The notes beneath the pieces were generated by a model. It saw only the letters and a program-made list of their open reading frames with translations, had not been told where the DNA came from and made no database searches. From Methylotenera sp. (lineage in GTDB: Bacteria > Pseudomonadota > Gammaproteobacteria > Burkholderiales > Methylophilaceae), in the NCBI GenBank assembly GCA_021732405.1, contig JAKFVB010000010.1, positions 1 through 53,582 of the forward strand: a DNA stretch of 53,582 nt, read 5' to 3'. This document shows, piece after piece, positions 34,654 to 42,732 of this stretch. Numbering within the stretch: the stretch's first letter is position 1; each line of letters begins with the position of its first letter. Position numbers and translations under genes: made by a program.

Positions 34654-36246
34654 ATGCAAAATCCTTTTCATATTGTCTGGTTCAAGCGTGATTTGCGTAT
34701 ACATGACCATGCGCCTCTTCAAGCAGCGTGCTTGGCTGGCAATGTTTTGCCGCTGTATTGCTGGGAACCCAGTCAATGGGCAGGTGACGATTATGTGGCG
34801 CAGCATCAGGAATTTATTCGTGAATGTTTAGCAGAGCTTAAAAAGGAGCTAGCAGGCATTGGTTTGCATTTGCAGATTTCACCTGTGGGTATTGTTGAAA
34901 CCTTGCAAGGTATTAAAAACCAAATACCGATTGCTGGCCTATATAGCCATGAAGAAACAGGAAATGGTGCCAGTTTTGAGGTGGATAAAGCTGTGAGCGC
35001 ATGGTGCAAATCACAGCAAGTTAACTGGCAAGAATCGCCACAAAACGGCGTGGTGCGCCGCTTAACAAACCGCAATTATTGGAATAAGCATTGGGAATCG
35101 CGCATGTGCGCGCCCATTATTGCCAAGCCCCAATCTGCACTAGCCGCGCCCAATATCATATTGTTATCAGGCAATACGCCACAGGCAAAAGGTAACGATA
35201 AACCCAGACGGCAACGTGGTGGACGCAGCCATGGCTTGGCATTTTTTGATAGTTTTTTAGATGGACGTGCCGCTAAGTTTAGGGGCGGCATTTCAAGCCC
35301 GTTAACCGCTGTCACCGCTGGCTCCCGGCTTTCGCCTTATTTGGCCTATGGCTGTTTATCCATGCGCGAAGTGGTGCAAGCCACTAGAGAGCGCCGAGAT
35401 TGGGCCAATCAAGTACCGCATTTATTCCCTAAAAATTTAAATGGTGGGCTGATTGGTTTTGAAAGCCGCTTGCATTGGCATTGCCATTTTATGCAAAAGC
35501 TGGAATCTGAACCCGAAATGGAATTTGAAAATCTGCATCATGCCCATGACGGCATGCGTGATGAAACGCTTGTGCATGCCGAATCACAGAGGCGTCTTGC
35601 CGCTTGGAGTAAAGGCGAAACAGGCTGGCCGCTGATTGACGCCTGCATGGCGATGTTGCGTGAAACGGGCTGGATTAATTTTCGTATGCGCGCCATGTTG
35701 ATGAGCACCGCCAGCTATTTGTATTGGCTGCACTGGCGCGAAACAGGCTTGCATTTAGCGCGCGAATTTTTAGATTACGAGCCTGGTATTCACTGGGCGC
35801 AAACCCAAATGCAAAGCGGCACAACGGGCATTAACACTTTGCGCATCTATAGCCCTATTAAACAGGCGCAGAATCAAGACCCAACAGGCGCATTTGTGCG
35901 CCACTGGTTGCCTGCGCTTAAAAATGTGCCGGATTCTTGGATTTTTGAGCCTTACTTAATGCCCAAAAACCTGCAAAAAAAATATGGTTGTGAACTGGAA
36001 AAACATTATCCTGCGCCTCTACTGGACATCGCAATTGCCATGCGTGAAGCCAGAGCGAAAATTTCGCAAGCACGTAAACAAGCAGGCGCGTTTGATGAAA
36101 CACAAGCGATTATTAAAAAGCATGCTTCACGCAAAGGCATGCTGGGCAGTGCGCGTGACGCAACAGGACAAGAATTAGTCGCAAAAAAACGCCAAAAAAA
36201 GAGTACACTAGCAAAACTAAAAAACTCACAACAAGAACTTTTTTAA
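34654..36246 (+). CDS. Photolyase/cryptochrome family protein, conventional domain order
   Basis: A 530-residue flavoprotein of the DNA photolyase superfamily. The N-terminal alpha/beta (antenna) domain (about 1-135) begins I-V-W-F-K-R-D-L-R-I-H-D-H. The FAD-binding helical domain (about 215-470) contains S-R-L-S-P-Y-L-A-Y-G-C-L-S, G-E-T-G-W-P-L-I-D-A, W-I-N-F-R-M-R-A and Y-S-P-I-K-Q-A-Q-N-Q-D-P-T-G. A Lys/Ala-rich tail of about 40 residues follows. It may repair UV photoproducts or act as a blue-light sensor; which lesion it would repair is not evident. Its TAA shares one base with the ATG of the next gene (TAATG), showing coupling. Confidence 0.88.
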   Translation: MQNPFHIVWFKRDLRIHDHAPLQAACLAGNVLPLYCWEPSQWAGDDYVAQHQEFIRECLAELKKELAGIGLHLQISPVGIVETLQGIKNQIPIAGLYSHEETGNGASFEVDKAVSAWCKSQQVNWQESPQNGVVRRLTNRNYWNKHWESRMCAPIIAKPQSALAAPNIILLSGNTPQAKGNDKPRRQRGGRSHGLAFFDSFLDGRAAKFRGGISSPLTAVTAGSRLSPYLAYGCLSMREVVQATRERRDWANQVPHLFPKNLNGGLIGFESRLHWHCHFMQKLESEPEMEFENLHHAHDGMRDETLVHAESQRRLAAWSKGETGWPLIDACMAMLRETGWINFRMRAMLMSTASYLYWLHWRETGLHLAREFLDYEPGIHWAQTQMQSGTTGINTLRIYSPIKQAQNQDPTGAFVRHWLPALKNVPDSWIFEPYLMPKNLQKKYGCELEKHYPAPLLDIAIAMREARAKISQARKQAGAFDETQAIIKKHASRKGMLGSARDATGQELVAKKRQKKSTLAKLKNSQQELF

Positions 36247-37481
36247 TGGCGCAGGCTACCAAACTTACAATTCCAGCTGATCGTGCTGAACGCCTACAAT
36301 ACATTCGGCGCATGTTTCCTTCTGCCATTGGTTCATTTTTAGGTGACGAATGGCGCGGCGGACGGCATGAAGCACTTAAACGCTTAAATAGCATGGATGC
36401 GGTGGCTTATAACCGTAACCGTAACTTTCTTAACGGCGCAGTCACCAAACTTTCGCCTTTTTTTCGGCATGGCTGTTTAACACTAAAAGAAGCGTCTGAT
36501 AGCGCACAAGAGCGCTTTGGCGAGCATGCAGAAAAATTTGTGTTTGAACTCGCTTGGCGCGATTACTGGCGTCATGTTTGGTACGAAATGGGCGATGGTA
36601 TCTTTAGCGATATTGAAGACCCAAAAGTCGCTTTAGGCGACAAATTAATGCCTGATTTTATTCGCCAAGGCATTACTGGCTTGCCCTGTATGGATGGCTT
36701 TATTCGTGATTTAACGCAATATGGTTATGTGCACAACCATGCACGTATGTGGTTTGCGGCGTATGTTGTGCATTGGCTAAAAGTAGATTGGCGCGAAGCG
36801 GCAGACTGGTTTGAGCATCATCTACTAGATGGCGATAAAGCCTCTAATCATTTATCGTGGCAATGGGTTGCCTCGCTATTTAGCTCAAAACCGTATTATT
36901 TCAATAAAGAAAATTTAGCGCGCTATACAGGCGAAAAATACTGCGCAAATTGCAAAATCACCTGCCCGTTTGATGACACTTATGAAGCACTTAATGATAA
37001 ATTATTTGCCAATCTCACACCCGCACCCGCTAAAAAGCACAAAGTCAGCATTCCATTAAAAGTGGCCATGTCTACACATCAAGCCGTTGCGATTTTTGTG
37101 CACGATGAAATGCTGTCTGCCGCGCACCCCTTAATGCATAAACCCATGCCAAAAATATTTGTATTTGATGATTTATTGCATGGCAGATGGCCACTTAAGC
37201 GCATCCAGTTTGTGGCCGATTGTTTAAGCGAATTGCAAGATGTTGAAGTATGGATGGGTGACACGCCCACAGTATTAAAAGAGCGTGGTGTGGGCCAAGT
37301 AATTACGCAACAAACGCCCAACAGGCAACTTAGAGCTTTGCTTGAGCCTTTCAATACGACTTGGCAACCAGAAGTGAAATTCACAACTGTTGAAATTAGT
37401 GAAAAACGTCTCAAACGCTTCTCGCGCTATTGGGAAAAAGTCGGCCCAGATTTGTTGGGCGAGCATTATCGTCAACCTTAA
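36246..37481 (+). CDS. Photolyase-like protein with reversed domain order (FAD domain first)
   Basis: A 411-residue protein. Residues about 20-225 match the FAD-binding helical domain of photolyases/cryptochromes: F-E-L-A-W-R-D-Y-W-R, G-I-T-G-L-P-C-M-D-G-F-I-R-D-L, G-Y-V-H-N-H-A-R-M-W, D-W-R-E-A-A-D-W-F-E and N-H-L-S-W-Q-W. A Cys cluster C233-x2-C236-x3-C240 follows. Residues about 278-405 form an alpha/beta region (A-I-F-V-H-D-E-M-L-S, K-I-F-V-F-D-D, W-M-G-D, Q-T-P-N) resembling the antenna-type domain that normally comes first. The N-terminal antenna domain is absent. It overlaps the upstream photolyase gene by one base, so the products may work together. Repair versus light sensing cannot be decided. 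Confidence 0.78.
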   Translation: MAQATKLTIPADRAERLQYIRRMFPSAIGSFLGDEWRGGRHEALKRLNSMDAVAYNRNRNFLNGAVTKLSPFFRHGCLTLKEASDSAQERFGEHAEKFVFELAWRDYWRHVWYEMGDGIFSDIEDPKVALGDKLMPDFIRQGITGLPCMDGFIRDLTQYGYVHNHARMWFAAYVVHWLKVDWREAADWFEHHLLDGDKASNHLSWQWVASLFSSKPYYFNKENLARYTGEKYCANCKITCPFDDTYEALNDKLFANLTPAPAKKHKVSIPLKVAMSTHQAVAIFVHDEMLSAAHPLMHKPMPKIFVFDDLLHGRWPLKRIQFVADCLSELQDVEVWMGDTPTVLKERGVGQVITQQTPNRQLRALLEPFNTTWQPEVKFTTVEISEKRLKRFSRYWEKVGPDLLGEHYRQP

Positions 37482-37602
37482 ATCAACAACAATACCTTTT
37501 TTAATTTAGCATAAAATTTTTTAGTAATTTTCATCTCTGCATGCAGCAATGAGTTTGGTTCGCCTATGATAAAATAGAGCCCAACATAAAGTGCACACAA
37601 CC

Positions 37603-40503
37603 ATGCAAAACACATCACATAAAGAACTCGCTAAATCCTTTGACCCCAAGGCCATTGAAAGCCAATGGTATGCTTTTTGGGAGAGCAAAGGCTATTACGC
37701 GGCGGGTTTAAACCCAGACGTTAACGACAATTTCTGTATTTTGTTGCCCCCGCCAAACGTCACCGGCACGCTACATATGGGGCATGGCTTTAACCAAACC
37801 TTAATGGATGCGCTAACACGCTATCACCGTATGCGCGGCGCGAACACGCTATGGCAACCTGGCACTGACCATGCTGGCATCGCCACACAAATCGTAGTAG
37901 AACGCCAATTAGACGCGCAAGGCATTAGCCGTCACGATTTAGGTCGCGAAAAATTCTTAGAAAAAGTGTGGGAATGGAAAGAATATTCTGGCGGCACCAT
38001 CACTAAACAAATGCGCAGGCTTGGTACAAGTCCTGATTGGTCGCGCGAACGCTTTACGATGGACCCTGCGCTTAACAAAACAGTGACGGAATCATTTGTG
38101 CGCTTGTATAACGAAGGCCTGATTTACCGCGGCAAGCGTTTGGTGAACTGGGATGTGAAGCTTGGCACAGCCGTTTCGGATTTAGAAGTGGTGCAGGAAG
38201 AAGAAGATGGCTTTATGTGGCATATCAACTATTCATTGGTTGAGCCAGACTTAGTCAAAGGATTAACGCATTTAGAAGTGGCAACTACTCGCCCAGAAAC
38301 CATGCTGGGCGACGTCGCTGTGATGATTAATCCTGATGATGAGCGCTATAACCATCTTGTGGGTAAGTTTGTAAAACTGCCACTTTGCGGTCGCGAAATT
38401 CCGATTATTGCGGATGATTATGTGGATAAAGAGTTTGGCACAGGCTGCGTAAAAGTCACGCCTGCGCATGATTTTAACGATAATATGGTTGGCCAGCGTC
38501 AAGGTTTAGACAAAATTGTGATTCTGAATCTTGAAGGCTTTGTACCTGCTACCGCAGAGGTTTGGGCCGCCGATGGTTCAGCCAAAGAGTCAATCGACTT
38601 GCCTAAAAACCTGATTGGCATGGAACGTTTTGCTGCGCGTAAACAAGTCGTTACCTATTTAGAAACTGGCGGCTACCTAGTTAAAACCGACAAGCATAAA
38701 CTCAAAGTACCACGCGGTGACCGCACTAATGTGGTAATTGAGCCAATGCTTACCGACCAATGGTTTGTGGCAATGACCAAACCAACAACGGACGGCAAAA
38801 GTATTACCGAAAAAGCCTTAGACGTAGTAGCAAATGGTGAAATTAAGTTTTACCCCGATAATTGGGTAAACACCTATAACCAATGGCTGAATAATATTCA
38901 AGATTGGTGTATTTCACGCCAGCTTTGGTGGGGGCATCAAATTCCTGCTTGGTACACAGATGATGGTAAAGTCTACGTGGCTCACGATGAGGCGGAGGCA
39001 AAAATTATCGCCGCCAAAGATGGCTACACTGGCAATTTAAAACGCGATAACGATGTACTGGATACTTGGTATTCATCTGCTCTATGGCCGTTCTCTACCT
39101 TAGACTGGACAGGCGATGCCGCGATTGACGCACAAAATCAGGCGCTTAAGCAATTCTTGCCGTCTAGTGTGTTGGTTACTGGCTTCGATATTATCTTCTT
39201 TTGGGTGGCACGCATGGTGATGATGACTAAACACATCACTGGCCAAATTCCGTTTAAGCATGTGTATGTGCATGGCTTGATTCGTGATGCGGAGGGCCAA
39301 AAGATGAGTAAATCTAAGGGTAATGTTTTAGACCCGATTGATTTAATCGATGGTATCGGTTTGGATGATTTAATCAAAAAACGCACCACTGGTTTGATGA
39401 ATCCCAAAGATGCAGAAAAAATCGAGAAACGCACCCGTAAAGAATTCCCTGATGGCATTGCCGCATACGGAACGGATGCGCTGCGTTTTACTTTCGCAGC
39501 CTTAGCCAGTCCTGGTCGTGACATTAAGTTTGATTTACAACGTTGCGATGGCTACCGAAACTTCTGTAATAAATTATGGAATGCCACACGTTTTGTTTTG
39601 ATGAACGTACAAAATGAAGACGGTAGCTTGAAAGATTGCGGCTTAGAAGACTGCAAAACCAAGCCAGAAGGCCATTTATTCTTCTCCCCTGCCGACCGCT
39701 GGATTGTCAGCCAATTACAGCGCACTGAGGCGGAAGTAGAACGTGCTTTTACCGATTATCGTTTTGACCTTGCTGCAAAAGCCATGTATGAATTTGTATG
39801 GGATGAATACTGCGATTGGTATTTAGAATTAGCAAAAGTGCAAATTCAGACTGGCAACGAATCATCACAACGCGGTACACGCAGAACATTGATTCGCGTG
39901 CTGGAAACAATATTAAGGTTGGTACACCCAATTATGCCGTTTATTACCGAAGAAATTTGGGCAACTATCGGCCCAATTAGTGGCAGAACTGGGCCAAGTA
40001 TTATGCTGGAAGCCTATCCAATATCGCAGCCGAATAAGCTGGACGAAGTATCGGAGGCATGGGTTGCACAACTGAAGCAATCTGTAGATGCTTGCCGTAG
40101 CTTACGTGGCGAAATGGGTATTTCACCAGCTAGCAGAGTGCCTCTAATTGCATCTGGCAATGCAGAGCAGTTATCTGCTTACGCACCCTATCTAAAAGCC
40201 TTAGCCAAACTAGAAGATGTTTCGATTGTGGCAGAATTGCCAGAAGCCGATGCGCCTGTAATGCTGGTGAATGACTTTAAATTGATGTTGAAAGTAGAAA
40301 TTGACGTTGCGGCAGAAAAAGAGCGTTTGAGTAAAGAAATCACCCGCTTACAAGCCGAGATTAGCAAAGCCAATAGCAAGCTTAATAACGAAAGCTTTGT
40401 AGCACGCGCACCCGCTGCGGTAGTTGAGCAAGAAAAAGCACGCGTGGCGGAGTTTAGTACGAACGCTGAAAAATTGCAAAATCAGCTCGCTAAATTGGGT
40501 TAA
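37603..40503 (+). CDS. valS: Valyl-tRNA synthetase
   Basis: Charges tRNA-Val in the cytoplasm and edits mis-charged threonine. I use the ATG at 37603 (966 aa); a GTG four codons upstream is possible, and neither has a clear Shine-Dalgarno. Class I motifs: the HIGH box as H58-M-G-H61 in [13 protein letters not shown], and K567-M-S-K-S. The editing domain includes [10 protein letters not shown]. The C-terminal 70 residues form the expected coiled-coil arm. It is not next to holC, its usual neighbour. It is followed by a palindrome and a small ferredoxin gene. Confidence 0.97.
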   Translation: MQNTSHKELAKSFDPKAIESQWYAFWESKGYYAAGLNPDVNDNFCILLPPPNVTGTLHMGHGFNQTLMDALTRYHRMRGANTLWQPGTDHAGIATQIVVERQLDAQGISRHDLGREKFLEKVWEWKEYSGGTITKQMRRLGTSPDWSRERFTMDPALNKTVTESFVRLYNEGLIYRGKRLVNWDVKLGTAVSDLEVVQEEEDGFMWHINYSLVEPDLVKGLTHLEVATTRPETMLGDVAVMINPDDERYNHLVGKFVKLPLCGREIPIIADDYVDKEFGTGCVKVTPAHDFNDNMVGQRQGLDKIVILNLEGFVPATAEVWAADGSAKESIDLPKNLIGMERFAARKQVVTYLETGGYLVKTDKHKLKVPRGDRTNVVIEPMLTDQWFVAMTKPTTDGKSITEKALDVVANGEIKFYPDNWVNTYNQWLNNIQDWCISRQLWWGHQIPAWYTDDGKVYVAHDEAEAKIIAAKDGYTGNLKRDNDVLDTWYSSALWPFSTLDWTGDAAIDAQNQALKQFLPSSVLVTGFDIIFFWVARMVMMTKHITGQIPFKHVYVHGLIRDAEGQKMSKSKGNVLDPIDLIDGIGLDDLIKKRTTGLMNPKDAEKIEKRTRKEFPDGIAAYGTDALRFTFAALASPGRDIKFDLQRCDGYRNFCNKLWNATRFVLMNVQNEDGSLKDCGLEDCKTKPEGHLFFSPADRWIVSQLQRTEAEVERAFTDYRFDLAAKAMYEFVWDEYCDWYLELAKVQIQTGNESSQRGTRRTLIRVLETILRLVHPIMPFITEEIWATIGPISGRTGPSIMLEAYPISQPNKLDEVSEAWVAQLKQSVDACRSLRGEMGISPASRVPLIASGNAEQLSAYAPYLKALAKLEDVSIVAELPEADAPVMLVNDFKLMLKVEIDVAAEKERLSKEITRLQAEISKANSKLNNESFVARAPAAVVEQEKARVAEFSTNAEKLQNQLAKLG

Positions 40504-40504
40504 C

Positions 40505-40526
40505 TTAACCACTTGCAAGTGGCTAA
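40505..40526. repeat. Palindrome between valS and the BFD-like gene
   Basis: The 14-base sequence CCACTTGCAAGTGG (40509-40522) is a perfect palindrome. The repeat continues for three more pairs on each side after one mismatch (TTA / TAA). It begins two bases after the valS stop and ends seven bases before the next ATG, overlapping that gene's ribosome-binding region. It could be a weak attenuator hairpin or an operator. Confidence 0.45.
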
Positions 40527-40533
40527 AATTTAA

Positions 40534-40755
40534 ATGTCCGCAGAGAGCGAAAAAAGCACCAATGAAGACCCTGCCAATGAAGTGATGTGTAGTTGCAGCG
40601 GCACTACGCGCGGCAAGATTTATGATTTGTACAAGCAGGGTTTAGATATTGATAGCATTTCACAGCGCACAGGCATTAAAACGGGCTGTGGCGGTTGCGA
40701 GTGGGATATTGAAGCGTTTGTTACCGCGCTTAAAGAAGTAGATTCTGCAAGCTAG
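40534..40755 (+). CDS. BFD-like (2Fe-2S) ferredoxin domain protein
   Basis: A 73-residue protein with four cysteines in the BFD pattern: C19-x-C21 and C52-x2-C55 (T-G-C-G-G-C-E-W), with a helical stretch between. This is the (2Fe-2S) domain seen in bacterioferritin-associated ferredoxin and in several reductases. An Asp/Glu/Asn-rich N-terminal tail (residues 1-15) precedes it. It may carry electrons in iron release or sulfur metabolism, but the partner is unknown and no bacterioferritin gene is in the window. It converges with the dsrE-like gene after 11 bases. Confidence 0.82.
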   Translation: MSAESEKSTNEDPANEVMCSCSGTTRGKIYDLYKQGLDIDSISQRTGIKTGCGGCEWDIEAFVTALKEVDSAS

Positions 40756-40766
40756 CGTTGCAAAAA

Positions 40767-41234
40767 TTAAATAAACAAATTCACGTCTGATTCGCCTGCA
40801 AATTCAAAAAACGTTGCGGCGCCACCAAACTCAATTTCGTCAATAAAATCAGTCTTTTTAAAATCAAATAAATCTACCGTCATTTGGCAGGCAATCAGCT
40901 TAACGCCCGCTTCAATACAGGCACTACGCAAATCCTCAATGCTAGCCACGCCTTTGCTGGCGATTTTTTGCTTCATCATCATAGTGGCCATGCTTTCCAT
41001 GCCTGGTAACATTTGCACAAAATTTGGCATAGGAACAGGCATTGGCATAGCGGGATTGCCCAGCGGTGACACTTTTAAATCGCTTAAATCTTTTTTAAGC
41101 AGTGTTAAGCCATAAAACGTAAAAAAGATGCTTACTTCGTAATCCAATGCTGCGGCGGTAGAAGCCAGAATAAAAGGCGGATAAGCCCAATCTAGCGAAC
41201 CTTTTGACGCAATTAAGGCAAGTTTTTTGGCCAT
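40767..41234 (-). CDS. DsrE/DsrF-like sulfur-carrier protein
   Basis: A 155-residue cytoplasmic protein of the DsrE/DrsH-like family: K-L-A-L-I-A-S-K-G-S-L-D-W-A-Y-P-P at the N-terminus, a Met/Pro-rich loop (P-A-M-P-M-P-V-P-M-P, about 61-70) and a late G-G-A-A-T-F-F-E-F-A. Two cysteines, C106 and C116 (L-I-A-C-Q-M-T), are present; C116 sits where DsrE-type proteins hold sulfane sulfur. It lies 46 bases after tusA on the same strand, third in a rhodanese-tusA-dsrE unit known from sulfur-oxidising bacteria. It is predicted to accept persulfide sulfur from TusA. Confidence 0.86.
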   Translation of the reverse strand: MAKKLALIASKGSLDWAYPPFILASTAAALDYEVSIFFTFYGLTLLKKDLSDLKVSPLGNPAMPMPVPMPNFVQMLPGMESMATMMMKQKIASKGVASIEDLRSACIEAGVKLIACQMTVDLFDFKKTDFIDEIEFGGAATFFEFAGESDVNLFI

Positions 41235-41280
41235 TTTAATTTAATTGGTTAAATTTAACTATTAAGTTTAATTAGTAAAT

Positions 41281-41514
41281 TTAATTTGCGCGTTTTTTAA
41301 TATAAAACGTAAAAACGCTTTCTGCTTCATCTTGCGCCAGCAATTCGTGCCCAGTTTGTTTGCAAAAAGCCTGAAAATCTTTAACCGAACCTGGGTCAGT
41401 CGCCATGATTTTTAAGATTTGTGCAGGCTCAATCTCACTTAACCCTTTTTTACAACGCAAAATCGGTAAAGGGCAATTCAAATTACGCGCATCTAATTCT
41501 TTATCAAAGTCCAT
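41281..41514 (-). CDS. tusA: Sulfur-carrier protein TusA
   Basis: A 77-residue TusA-family protein with the carrier motif N-L-N-C14-P-L-P and a conserved D-P-G-S-V-K-D-F segment in the second half. It moves persulfide sulfur between donors such as rhodanese or cysteine desulfurase and acceptors such as DsrE, tRNA thiolation or cofactor synthesis. It is the second gene of the unit, 34 bases after the rhodanese gene. Its partners nearby suggest a dedicated sulfur-handling role rather than only tRNA modification. Confidence 0.9.
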   Translation of the reverse strand: MDFDKELDARNLNCPLPILRCKKGLSEIEPAQILKIMATDPGSVKDFQAFCKQTGHELLAQDEAESVFTFYIKKRAN

Positions 41515-41548
41515 TTTTACATCCCTATTTCAATGATTACATCATGAA

Positions 41549-41878
41549 TTAACGCTTATTTTTTACGCTAAACGTGTAACCAGCTTTACCCCAAGCCAGC
41601 ACACCGCCCACTAAATTGAACACATTCCTTAAACCTTTGCTGGTGGCAAAATCGGCCGCATGTGCAGAGCGCACACCACTGTGGCAATAAAACACAACGG
41701 TATTGGCGTTAACCAGCTTTTCGTATTCTACTGGCAACATGGATAGTTGAATGTGAATAGCGCCAGGAATAATGCCGCGTGCCACTTCATCATCATTGCG
41801 AACATCGACTAAAACAACTTTGGGCTGTGTGACTAATTGCGCTAAATCGGTTGCTTCTATATCTGAATAATTTTTCAT
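41549..41878 (-). CDS. Rhodanese-domain sulfurtransferase
   Basis: A single-domain rhodanese of 109 residues. The active-site loop is Y-C65-H-S-G-V-R-S, with C65 the persulfide cysteine. The first strand and CH2 motif region read L-V-D-V-R-N-D-D-E. There is no signal peptide, so it is cytoplasmic. It leads the rhodanese-tusA-dsrE unit. AGG lies seven bases before the ATG. Its upstream region contains a TACAAT box among inverted repeats, so the unit is probably controlled by a DNA-binding regulator. Confidence 0.9.
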   Translation of the reverse strand: MKNYSDIEATDLAQLVTQPKVVLVDVRNDDEVARGIIPGAIHIQLSMLPVEYEKLVNANTVVFYCHSGVRSAHAADFATSKGLRNVFNLVGGVLAWGKAGYTFSVKNKR

Positions 41879-41879
41879 A

Positions 41880-41926
41880 ACAATACCTAAATAATTTTTG
41901 TATTGTACACATGAAAACTAGGTATT
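41880..41926 (-). promoter_or_regulatory. Candidate promoter and operator repeats upstream of the rhodanese operon
   Basis: Two overlapping inverted repeats lie just before the rhodanese start: ACAATAC (41880-41886) with GTATTGT (41900-41906), and AATACCTA (41882-41889) with TAGGTATT (41919-41926). All arms share the core AATAC/GTATT. A minus-strand TACAAT -10-like box sits at 41907-41902, inside the repeats. The nearest arm overlaps the ribosome-binding site. The layout suits repression by a dimeric regulator. Confidence 0.42.
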
Positions 41927-42022
41927 AAAACTGCGCATTTAAACGCCCAGGCAGATGATTGCATATTTTCTTGCTTAGATAGAATTAAAAAAATTCACAA
42001 AAAAGTAAATAAAAACAGTTAG

Positions 42023-42691
42023 TTAACCGCATTTACGCTTGTTTTTACTTTTGCATTCTTCAAACAGCAATGCTTCGCCCTTTTCAATATAGTAAGCATC
42101 GGCATTTAACATCACATATCGGTCACGTTCGATAATCGATGTGCTAATTAACAATTCAACAGGTGTTTCACCTGGATTTTTAGCTTTATAAACATCGTAT
42201 GCGCCTGCAACTGCTAAAGACCCGACGCCTGCGCTGGAAAATGAAAAGGATTTTAATGCATCACGTAGTACCCAAAAACCTGCCACGCCAGCAGTCGCAA
42301 AGCCAGGCTTATAGCCAAAAGCCAATGGATCAAACGCTCCTGCATGACGAATGACTTGTGCTTCATAATCAATTTCAATTGCGCCTTCTTTTTTGGCAGA
42401 AACCACGAACCCATCATCAATTAAGCCTGCAATCATATATTTGCGAAAAGCGCGGCTAAAGTCAGTTTTGTTGTTGTCCGCCACAAATAGTGGGCTATTT
42501 TTACTAATATTTTGTTTAGCTAATGAAAGCTTTGTTTGTGCAATTGCATCGCCTGCAATAACACCCCAGTGCTGTACAGCAACGGCTTTTTTCTGTTGAG
42601 ATGCGGGGAAATTCTCTGCTTGTGGAATATTTGTAACGCATCCAGCTAAACTTAAAGCCGCTAACAGGCTAAATAAATAGGTAAATTTCAT
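42023..42691 (-). CDS. Putative lipoprotein downstream of the secretin
   Basis: A 222-residue lipoprotein: leader with lipobox L-S-L-A-G-C18. The mature part is not recognised. It has a V-Q-H-W-G-V-I-A-G-D-A-I-A stretch, a central hydrophobic Gly/Ala-rich segment (about 128-165) and a late E-L-L-I-S-T-S-I and D-A-Y-Y-I-E-K-G-E-A-L-L segment, followed by a Lys/Cys-rich end. AAAGGA lies six bases before the ATG. It follows the secretin by 41 bases on the same strand, so it may be the last gene of the filament operon, perhaps a pilotin-like or envelope factor. That is only a guess from position. Confidence 0.7.
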   Translation of the reverse strand: MKFTYLFSLLAALSLAGCVTNIPQAENFPASQQKKAVAVQHWGVIAGDAIAQTKLSLAKQNISKNSPLFVADNNKTDFSRAFRKYMIAGLIDDGFVVSAKKEGAIEIDYEAQVIRHAGAFDPLAFGYKPGFATAGVAGFWVLRDALKSFSFSSAGVGSLAVAGAYDVYKAKNPGETPVELLISTSIIERDRYVMLNADAYYIEKGEALLFEECKSKNKRKCG

Positions 42692-42732
42692 GTGTGTTCC
42701 TTTAATCTTTAATTAGTACAAAAAGTTGCAGG

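Noticed and set aside
37542-37575. Sigma-70 promoter before valS (TATGAT at 37565-37570)
   Set aside because: The -10 is good, but no -35 or TGn extension lies at a suitable distance, so I did not list it as a feature.
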